Shown here piece by piece: positions 57,678 through 64,000 of a stretch of DNA of 64,000 nt. A program made the translations under genes and the position numbers. Source of the DNA: Pseudomonas sp. MYb327 (lineage in GTDB: Bacteria; Pseudomonadota; Gammaproteobacteria; Pseudomonadales; Pseudomonadaceae); assembly GCF_040438925.1 (NCBI RefSeq), contig NZ_CP159258.1:4658501-4722500 (forward strand), read 5' to 3'. Numbering within the stretch: position 1 is the first letter of the stretch; every line of letters starts with the position of its first letter. The notes under the pieces were generated by a model. The model ran no database searches and was not told the origin of the DNA. It worked only from the letters and a program-made list of their open reading frames with translations.

Positions 57678-59072
57678 ATGTATAAGCCTACGGTCGGCCC
57701 TATTATTGGCCACACGACATGTAACTTCGCCCGAATCTTTCTACGTGGAGAATCAAAAAAAAATACGTTGGTATTTGCCGGAATTCGTCATCGACAGCAA
57801 GGTGATGAGCGCTGGAGTAAAGGTATATTTACCCGACTGACCGACACCCGCGACATGTCCGATGTCATCGTCCTGCATAATCTTCTCGCCGATACAGAAT
57901 ACGAATATCAGGCTGGCTGGTTCAGTCCGATGAACCCAGTGCATACCGTAGAGACGGTACAGGAACTGCCACTGCAGTGGCCCCGAGAGATTTATCGCTT
58001 TCGGACACTACCGGACAAGAATGCAACGCCCCGGGCCTATATCGTCGGCTCCTGCCGTTACCTGCGCATGACCGCCGGCATTCCATCCGCCCCTCATCTG
58101 GGTGACCGGATTTTCGCCTCGATCTCACGTTTGTCGCAGGCTGCTTATCCGTCAATCAGCGCCATGCTGATGACCGGTGATCAAGTGTATGTCGATGACT
58201 TGAACTTCCTTGCTCCCGACCGGGAATACAACGAAATACTCGCAAAGTATCGATCGGCTTTTTCCCAGCCTCATATTGCAAAGTTAATGTCCAGCATTCC
58301 GACTTACATGATCCTCGACGACCATGAAATCGAAGATAACTGGCCAGCCAATAAAAAGAACGGCGACGAGCACTTATATAAAAATGCCATGGCAGCCTAT
58401 GAGTTATATCAAGCCAGTCACAGCCCGGCCCATGAACTGAATGCCCTTGGGCAAATAAGTCATCCGTTGAAACGTTATTGGTATCAGTTCGCCGACGGCG
58501 ATATTGAATGGTTTGTCACCGACAGTCGAACCCGACGCATTTTCTCGACCACGGACCGCCGGATCCTTGATATCGAACAAGAACAGGCCTTGTGTAACTG
58601 GCTGATCCACAGCCAGGCGCGGGTCAAATTCGTGGTCACCAGCGTCATGTTCTACCCTGACCGCAAACGCCTGGGCGATGACGCGTGGAAAGCCTTTCCC
58701 GAGCAACGCCTGCGATTACTGGAAACCATCCGGACTCACTGCATCAAGAACGTTTTCTTCGTGTCCGGCGATGTGCATGGCTCCCTTACCAGTCGGCTGA
58801 CCCACAGCGAGGATCCCGACTTCGAGGTTCACACCATCGTCTCGTCACCGCTGTGCAACAGCAGACTGCTGCCTTATGCCAAAGCGTCCACCTTCGTTCT
58901 CGACCAACCGCTGGCCCGGACTGTTGCTGGCGACTATCGACATGAATTGACCGGCAATGTGATCAGCCAGGACAACTTTGCGCACCTCATAGTCGAGGCA
59001 GACCGGATTGATGTGCGCTACCACAACCGAGAGGGTCACCTCTTGGAGTCAACCAGCATTTCGCTGCATTAA
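57678..59072 (+). CDS. PhoD-like metallophosphoesterase without signal peptide
   Basis: A 464-residue protein of the alkaline phosphatase D family. The N-terminal 110 residues look like the beta-sandwich before PhoD domains. The core has GSCRYL, GDQVYVDD, LDDHEIEDNW and SGDVHGS, the expected metal and phosphate residues. No signal peptide or Tat motif is visible, unlike exported PhoD, so a cytoplasmic role or another export route is likely. Its codons and leader are AT-richer than the flanks, and it sits between aceF and dipA, which are adjacent in PAO1. The start at 57678 is uncertain (no strong binding site). Confidence 0.82.
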   Translation: MYKPTVGPIIGHTTCNFARIFLRGESKKNTLVFAGIRHRQQGDERWSKGIFTRLTDTRDMSDVIVLHNLLADTEYEYQAGWFSPMNPVHTVETVQELPLQWPREIYRFRTLPDKNATPRAYIVGSCRYLRMTAGIPSAPHLGDRIFASISRLSQAAYPSISAMLMTGDQVYVDDLNFLAPDREYNEILAKYRSAFSQPHIAKLMSSIPTYMILDDHEIEDNWPANKKNGDEHLYKNAMAAYELYQASHSPAHELNALGQISHPLKRYWYQFADGDIEWFVTDSRTRRIFSTTDRRILDIEQEQALCNWLIHSQARVKFVVTSVMFYPDRKRLGDDAWKAFPEQRLRLLETIRTHCIKNVFFVSGDVHGSLTSRLTHSEDPDFEVHTIVSSPLCNSRLLPYAKASTFVLDQPLARTVAGDYRHELTGNVISQDNFAHLIVEADRIDVRYHNREGHLLESTSISLH

Positions 59073-59076
59073 AACC

Positions 59077-59154
59077 AAAAGATCGCAGCCTTCGGTAGCT
59101 CCTACATTGGGACGGCATACACCCTGTTGGAGCTGCCCAGGCTGCGATCTTTTC
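59077..59154. repeat. Inverted repeat of the CAAAAGATCGCAGCC family
   Basis: AAAAGATCGCAGCC (from 59077) and GGCTGCGATCTTTT (to about 59153) are the outer arms; an inner GTAGCTCCTAC / GTTGGAGCTGC part makes a composite palindrome. The same core sequence forms the element between msbA and hldE. It follows the PhoD-like stop by a few bases. Confidence 0.8.
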
Positions 59155-59338
59155 GCTCGATAGCATTACTTTTGACTTCAATTGAAGAAATCTTAGCTCC
59201 TGCCGACATATTCTTATAGCACTTGGCCTTCATGTCTCTTGTCAGTCGGTGTCGCAATGATGCAACCTTGCCGCTGCCTACAGTAAAGAGGGCGAGAGCC
59301 CGGCGCGTTCAGCATATTCGAAGCGAGTTTCCCTCCAT
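59155..59338. other. Upstream region of dipA
   Basis: 184 bases of ordinary leader; no promoter motif could be fixed by eye and no strong ribosome binding site stands before the dipA ATG. Confidence 0.5.
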
Positions 59339-62032
59339 ATGAAAAGCCAACCCGATGCCGCCAGCCGTATGGTGGCCGAGGTAGTAACGCAGTTGCCTGT
59401 GCCCTCGCGGCTCGGCATGCTGCGTTTCGAACGGCTTAATGAACCCAGCTGGGCCCTGCTGTTTCTCGACCCCAATTGCGAACGCCAATTCGGCCTGCCG
59501 GCCATGGAGCTGTGCGCTCTGGTCGGCTCGCCCTACGCCAGCCTGATGGAGCCGGAAGCACGCTATCAATTGCATGATGCGATCCAGCAGCAACTGAGCG
59601 AAGGCTCGCACTATCTGATCCGCTACACCCTGCACACCGCCTCAGGTTCGCTGACCCTGCTGGAAATGGGCGAACCCTTCAAACAACACAACCGACACCT
59701 GCTGCGCGGCTACCTGCTGGTGATCGACGGCCTGTTCGAAGATGACCCGCTGCTACCGGCCCTTGACCTGGAAACCCAGAACTCGCGCCTGCAAATCGCT
59801 CTCGAACTCAACCAACGTGCCCAGCAGGAGCAATTACTGCACCTGGACCGGGTGCGCGCCCAGCAGGACCTGATCCTGTTGCTGACCCGTCAACGCTACA
59901 GCAGCAACAATTCCCTGCAAGAAGCCGCCGAACTGATCACTCGCAGCGCCTGCGATATTTACCAGATTGACTGCGCCAGCCTGTGGAACCTCGAAGGCCC
60001 GATGCTGGTACCGATCTCGGCCTATCACCGCGCCAGCCAGGAATACCTGTTGCCGCAGCCGATCGACGTCAGTGGTTTCCCGGATTACCTCGACGCCTTG
60101 CACACTGGCCGCGCAATCGACGCCCACAATGCCATGCACGATCCGCGCACCCGGGAAATGGCCGAACACCTGCGCCCGCGCGATGTAAACGCCATGCTCG
60201 ACGCCAGTATCCGGGTCGACGGCCAGGTGGTCGGGGTACTGTGCCTGGAACAAATCGGCGCTACCCGCGCCTGGCAGTCGGATGAAATAGCCTTTGCCGG
60301 TGAACTGGCCGATCAGTTCGCCCAGGTCATCAGCAACCACAACCGGCGCACCGCTACCAGCGCCCTGCACTTGTTCCAGCGTGCGGTCGAGCAAAGCGCC
60401 AACGCCTTTTTGCTGGTCAATTGCGACGGCGTGGTCGAGTACGTCAACCCGAGCTTCACCGCGATCACCCAATACAGCACCGAAGAAGTCCACGGCCAAC
60501 GGCTGTCGGAGCTGCCGGCACTGGAAAATCTCAGCGAATTGTTGTTCGACGCCCCTTCCGCACTGGCCAAAAGCAACAGTTGGCAGGGCGAGTTCAAGAG
60601 CCGCCGCAAAAACCTTGAACCCTACTGGGGCCAGTTGTCGATTTCCAAGGTCTACGGCGACAACCGCGAACTGACCCATTACATCGGCATTTACGAAGAC
60701 ATCACCCAGAACAAGCTTGCGCAACAACGCATCGAGCGCCTGGCTTACACCGATAATCTGACCAACCTCGGCAACCGTCCGGCGTTTATCCGCAACCTCG
60801 ACGAGCGTTTTGCCCGCGACAGCGATGCGCCGATCAGCCTGTTGCTGGTGGACATCGACAACTTCAAGCGGATCAACGACAGCCTCGGCCACCAGACCGG
60901 CGACAAACTGCTGATCAGCCTGGCCCGGCGCCTGCGTAACAGCCTGATCCCGAGCGGCAGCCTGGCACGGTTCGCCAGTAACGAATTCGCCGTGTTGCTG
61001 GACAACAGCGACCTCTCGGTGGGTCAGCAAGTGGCCAATCAATTACTGGCGACCCTCGACAAACCGATGTTCGTCGACAACCAGCTGATCAGCGTCACCG
61101 GCTCCGTGGGCCTGGCCTGCGCGCCGCTGCACGGGCGCGACCCGCAAACCTTGATGCGTAACGCCGGGTTGGCGCTGCACAAGGCCAAGGCCAATGGCAA
61201 ACACCAGGTTCAAATCTTCACCGAGGCGCTAAATGCCGAGGCCAGTTACAAGCTGTTCGTCGAGAACAACCTGCGCCGCGCGCTGACCCAAAACGAACTG
61301 GATGTGTTCTACCAGCCCAAGCTCTGCCTGCGCAGCGGACGTCTTCTGGGGATGGAAGCGCTGTTGCGTTGGGATCATCCGGAAAAGGGCATGATCCGCC
61401 CGGACCAGTTCATCAGCGTCGCCGAAGAAACCGGCCTGATCATTCCGATCGGCAAATGGATCGCCCGCCAGGCCTGCCGCATGAGCAAAGAGCTGACGGC
61501 CGCGGGGCTGGGCAATCTCCAGGTGGCGATCAACCTGTCGCCCAAACAGTTCTCGGATCCGGACCTGGTGGCGTCCATCGCCAACATCCTCAAGGAAGAA
61601 GCGCTGCCGGCGAACCTGCTGGAACTGGAGCTGACCGAAGGCCTGCTGCTGGAAGCCACCGAAGACACCCACTTGCAACTCGACCAGCTCAAGCGCCTGG
61701 GCCTGACCCTGGCCATGGACGACTTCGGCACCGGTTATTCGTCGCTCAGTTACCTGAAAAAATTCCCCATCGACATCATCAAGATCGACCGAAGCTTCAT
61801 TCACGAAATCCCCGACAACCAGGACGACATGGAAATCACCTCCGCGGTGATCGCCATGGCCCACAACCTGAAAATCAAGGTCGTGGCTGAAGGCATCGAA
61901 ACTGCCGACCAATTAGCCTTCCTGCGCCGCCACCGCTGCGACGTCGGTCAGGGCTACCTGTTCGACCGGCCGATCCCGGGGTCCGAGCTGATCGAAAAGC
62001 TCAAACGCTACCCGCGCGGCCCAATCGCCTGA
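59339..62032 (+). CDS. dipA: Cyclic-di-GMP phosphodiesterase DipA (PAS-GAF-PAS-GGDEF-EAL)
   Basis: An 897-residue multidomain protein. Order: PAS-like (about 20-135), GAF (about 185-335), PAS (about 345-455), GGDEF (about 465-625), EAL (about 640-895). The GGDEF motif is ASNEF at 546-550, so no cyclase activity is expected. The EAL motif GMEALLRW (Glu673), DDFGTGYSS and later metal residues are intact, so it should degrade c-di-GMP and affect dispersal. It lies where PAO1 has dipA (PA5017), but is separated from aceF by the PhoD-like gene. Confidence 0.93.
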   Translation: MKSQPDAASRMVAEVVTQLPVPSRLGMLRFERLNEPSWALLFLDPNCERQFGLPAMELCALVGSPYASLMEPEARYQLHDAIQQQLSEGSHYLIRYTLHTASGSLTLLEMGEPFKQHNRHLLRGYLLVIDGLFEDDPLLPALDLETQNSRLQIALELNQRAQQEQLLHLDRVRAQQDLILLLTRQRYSSNNSLQEAAELITRSACDIYQIDCASLWNLEGPMLVPISAYHRASQEYLLPQPIDVSGFPDYLDALHTGRAIDAHNAMHDPRTREMAEHLRPRDVNAMLDASIRVDGQVVGVLCLEQIGATRAWQSDEIAFAGELADQFAQVISNHNRRTATSALHLFQRAVEQSANAFLLVNCDGVVEYVNPSFTAITQYSTEEVHGQRLSELPALENLSELLFDAPSALAKSNSWQGEFKSRRKNLEPYWGQLSISKVYGDNRELTHYIGIYEDITQNKLAQQRIERLAYTDNLTNLGNRPAFIRNLDERFARDSDAPISLLLVDIDNFKRINDSLGHQTGDKLLISLARRLRNSLIPSGSLARFASNEFAVLLDNSDLSVGQQVANQLLATLDKPMFVDNQLISVTGSVGLACAPLHGRDPQTLMRNAGLALHKAKANGKHQVQIFTEALNAEASYKLFVENNLRRALTQNELDVFYQPKLCLRSGRLLGMEALLRWDHPEKGMIRPDQFISVAEETGLIIPIGKWIARQACRMSKELTAAGLGNLQVAINLSPKQFSDPDLVASIANILKEEALPANLLELELTEGLLLEATEDTHLQLDQLKRLGLTLAMDDFGTGYSSLSYLKKFPIDIIKIDRSFIHEIPDNQDDMEITSAVIAMAHNLKIKVVAEGIETADQLAFLRRHRCDVGQGYLFDRPIPGSELIEKLKRYPRGPIA

Positions 62033-62096
62033 CAGCGAATCAACAGTCAGGCAAACTGCACCTCTAATTATTTCAACCTGACTGAGAGGACTGATG

Positions 62097-62744
62097 ATGG
62101 TTCTGCGCTCGGAAATCCTGGTGAACAAAAACGTGCTCCCTACCAAAGAACAAGCTCTGCCTGGCCGCGAAACCCCAATGACCGTGCCGGAAAAACACTT
62201 TGTCCACGACGCCCCGCTGCTGGGCCCGTTCGCCATGGATGTGGATTTCGCGATCTTCGGCCTTGGCTGCTTCTGGGGCGCGGAGCGCAGGTTCTGGCAG
62301 CGTGAAGGCGTGGTCAGTACGGCCGTGGGTTACGCTGGCGGCTTCACCCCGAACCCGACTTACGAAGAAGTCTGCTCTGGCCTGACCGGCCACAGCGAAG
62401 TCGTGCTCGTGGTCTATGAGCCGGCAAAGGTCAGTTACGAAGCGCTGCTGAAGATGTTCTGGGAATTGCACAACCCGACCCAGGGCATGCGCCAGGGCAA
62501 TGACATCGGCACCCAGTACCGCTCGGTAATCTACGCCACCAACCCGGCACAGCTGGAAGCGGCGAAAAACAGTGCAAAAGTGTTCCAGGCCGAACTGACC
62601 AAGGCCGACAAAGGCATCATCACCACCGAAATCGACGAAGCCCCGACGTTCTTCTTCGCCGAGGCTTATCACCAGCAATACCTGGCCAAGAATCCTGAAG
62701 GTTATTGCGGGATTGGCGGTACTGGCGTGACCTGCCCTATTTAA
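62097..62744 (+). CDS. msrA: Peptide methionine sulfoxide reductase MsrA
   Basis: Reduces methionine-S-sulfoxide in proteins and free methionine. 215 residues. The catalytic GCFWG motif sits about a quarter into the protein ([13 protein letters not shown]); [13 protein letters not shown] at the end carries the resolving Cys residues. ATG 62097 is chosen over the adjoining 62094 because GAGGA is then 6 bases away. It follows dipA after 64 bases, as in PAO1. Confidence 0.96.
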   Translation: MVLRSEILVNKNVLPTKEQALPGRETPMTVPEKHFVHDAPLLGPFAMDVDFAIFGLGCFWGAERRFWQREGVVSTAVGYAGGFTPNPTYEEVCSGLTGHSEVVLVVYEPAKVSYEALLKMFWELHNPTQGMRQGNDIGTQYRSVIYATNPAQLEAAKNSAKVFQAELTKADKGIITTEIDEAPTFFFAEAYHQQYLAKNPEGYCGIGGTGVTCPI

Positions 62745-62755
62745 CGCAGAACACT

Positions 62756-62840
62756 TGTAGGAGCCGGCTTGCTGGCGATGGCGGCAGGTTGTACGGCGGT
62801 GATTTCCAGACCGCTATCGCTGGCAAACCAGCTCCTACAG
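62756..62840. repeat. REP pair between msrA and rlmJ
   Basis: TGTAGGAGCCGGCTTGCTGGCGATGG faces the inverted TATCGCTGGCAAACCAGCTCCTACA across about 33 bases, between convergent genes. Confidence 0.9.
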
Positions 62841-62849
62841 GGCCGAGCA

Positions 62850-63686
62850 TTACTCGGCAATCAACCAATCCATCCGCCACCCACCCTGGGTCTGCCCGAG
62901 CTTCTCGGACAACCACGGCAGCAACTCGCGCAATTCTTCCTCCAGACCCCACGGCGGGTTGGCAATCGCCAGACCGGACCCGTTCAGGCTGTTGGGCGTA
63001 TCCAGCGGATGCACCAGTAACTCCACGCGGAGCAACTTCGGCGCGCCCGAACCGGCCAGGTCCTGGTAGAAACGACGCAACGCACGCTGGTCCTTAACCG
63101 GGTACCAGATCGCCGCCACGGTTTGACGCATCCGGCCAATCGCCTCTTTGAGTGAAGCCGCACAGCGCTGCATCTCGTCGAGTTTTTCGAACGGCGGATC
63201 GATCAACATCACCGCACGCTTCTCCTGCACCGGCAACATCGCACGCGGCACATGCCAGCCTTCGCCCAGATGCACTTTGACCCGACGATCACCGGCCATG
63301 TTGTCCTTAAGCAGCACGCCGTCTTCCGGGTGCTTCTCGTTGAGCATCACGCGGTCCTGCGGGCGCGTCAGGCGCCGCGCCAACTCCGGCGAACCCGGGT
63401 AATAGCGCAACTGGCCGTCCGGGTTCATCTCGTGCAACACCTGCATGTAATCAGCAGTCAGGATCGGCAGATCCGGCTGATCCCACAAACGCGCGATGCC
63501 TTCCAGGTACTCGCCGGTACGACTGGCCTGATCGCCTTGAAGGTCATACAGGCCAATGCCGGCGTGAGTGTCGAGATAGGCAAACGGCTGCTCCTTGCGC
63601 GACATCAGGGCGATGAGGCGGGTCAAGGTCAGGTGTTTGAACACATCGGCGTGATTGCCGGCATGGAAGGCGTGACGATAATTCAT
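62850..63686 (-). CDS. rlmJ: 23S rRNA (adenine-N6)-methyltransferase RlmJ
   Basis: Methylates A2030 of 23S rRNA with S-adenosylmethionine. 278 residues, like E. coli RlmJ (280). The N-terminal MNYRHAFHAGNHADVFKH is the family hallmark; catalytic DPPFE follows in VMLIDPPFEKLDEM, after the SAM-site segment AYLDTHAGIGLYDL. ATG at 63686 gives the hallmark start. Confidence 0.95.
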   Translation of the reverse strand: MNYRHAFHAGNHADVFKHLTLTRLIALMSRKEQPFAYLDTHAGIGLYDLQGDQASRTGEYLEGIARLWDQPDLPILTADYMQVLHEMNPDGQLRYYPGSPELARRLTRPQDRVMLNEKHPEDGVLLKDNMAGDRRVKVHLGEGWHVPRAMLPVQEKRAVMLIDPPFEKLDEMQRCAASLKEAIGRMRQTVAAIWYPVKDQRALRRFYQDLAGSGAPKLLRVELLVHPLDTPNSLNGSGLAIANPPWGLEEELRELLPWLSEKLGQTQGGWRMDWLIAE

Positions 63687-63787
63687 GGCTGCTCCTGCGA
63701 AGGCCGGGAAGTTTACCTTTTACCGGCCGGCAAGTCAGGGGTTCACGGCTGAGCGGCTGGGCACGCTTGCCCAGCCGGACACAAAAC

Positions 63788-64000
63788 CTATGGCGAAGGC
63801 CGCGCCTTCAACCGCCGCCCCAATACATCCAGCACATCGCAGCCATCGCGCAACGGAATCGCGCAGAGTAAGGCGAAGTCGCTGAGGATGAACGACTCGC
63901 ACTCGATCGTGCCGCGCATGGACAGGTTTTCCAGCACTTGGGTAACGGCTTGAATGCGGTAGCTGGCCGCGTCATACAGCACGTCGAGCGGCGCCTGGGT
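63788..64000 (-). CDS. Unrecognised protein, 5' end beyond window
   Basis: An open frame enters at the right edge on the minus strand and stops at 63788; the last 70 residues are seen. The end is soluble-looking, with SFILSDFALLCAIPLRDGCDVLDVLGRRLKARPSP-type alternating hydrophobic residues and two Cys. It reads 101 bases from the rlmJ start. No family was recognised; a short Pseudomonas-specific protein is likely, but the start is not visible. Confidence 0.5.
   Translation of the reverse strand, partial: TQAPLDVLYDAASYRIQAVTQVLENLSMRGTIECESFILSDFALLCAIPLRDGCDVLDVLGRRLKARPSP

Noticed and set aside
57678..59072. Phage-defence nuclease or toxin
   Set aside because: The motif set is plainly PhoD-like phosphoesterase and no defence partners flank it.

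Overview
The window is chromosomal DNA of a fluorescent Pseudomonas (P. fluorescens group). The protein set and its order follow the P. aeruginosa PAO1 block from about PA4955 to PA5019 almost gene by gene. Base composition and codon choice are high-GC pseudomonad, and at least ten intergenic spaces carry the GTAGGAGC...GCGATGG type REP palindromes common in this group. Species cannot be fixed from sequence reading alone. No tRNA, rRNA, CRISPR array, prophage or complete insertion sequence was seen.

Layout. 1-7.2 kb: 3' part of an HDOD signalling gene, rhodanese rhdA, phosphatidylserine decarboxylase psd, then serB facing a YtjB-like membrane protein, and a PqiC-type lipoprotein. 7.3-15.8 kb (minus strand): topoisomerase IV operons (parE and parC with an esterase/phytase-like protein and a retropepsin-like protease between them), preceded by yqiA, cpdA, a DUF1249 gene and nudF. 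16-22 kb: an RsiV-like lipoprotein, the thiamin unit thiC-cytX behind a TPP riboswitch, and a TolC-family outer membrane protein followed by a 107-bp tandem REP array. 22.3-28.1 kb: waaA with an overlapping LysR gene, a divergent SMR efflux gene, an FAD oxidoreductase/aldo-keto reductase pair and a Nudix-like hypothetical protein.

28.2-49.3 kb is the lipopolysaccharide core region: hldE, msbA, waaL, variable glycosyltransferases, an Ssg-like transferase, dnpA, mig-14, wapH, a carbamoyltransferase, and the tightly overlapping unit waaF-waaC-waaG-waaP-wapP-wapQ-tandem kinase. Together these make the ADP-heptose donor, build and phosphorylate the inner core, extend the outer core, flip the lipid A-core and ligate O-antigen. 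Five proteins here have a kinase fold; two lack the expected catalytic aspartate and one carries two kinase domains.

49.5-64 kb: glnE diverges from aceE-aceF (pyruvate dehydrogenase E1 and a three-lipoyl-domain E2). The space between them carries a striking pair of GTAGTnnnACTAC dyads one helical phase apart. A leaderless PhoD-like phosphohydrolase of lower GC sits between aceF and the c-di-GMP phosphodiesterase dipA. msrA, rlmJ and the end of an unrecognised gene close the window. Compared with PAO1, fimW/fimX (between psd and serB) and ilvE (between waaF and glnE) are missing from their places. No clearly new multi-gene system was found; the best leads are the aceE control region, the kinase-fold LPS proteins, the degenerate cyclase-like domain in the YtjB homologue, and the PhoD-like insertion.
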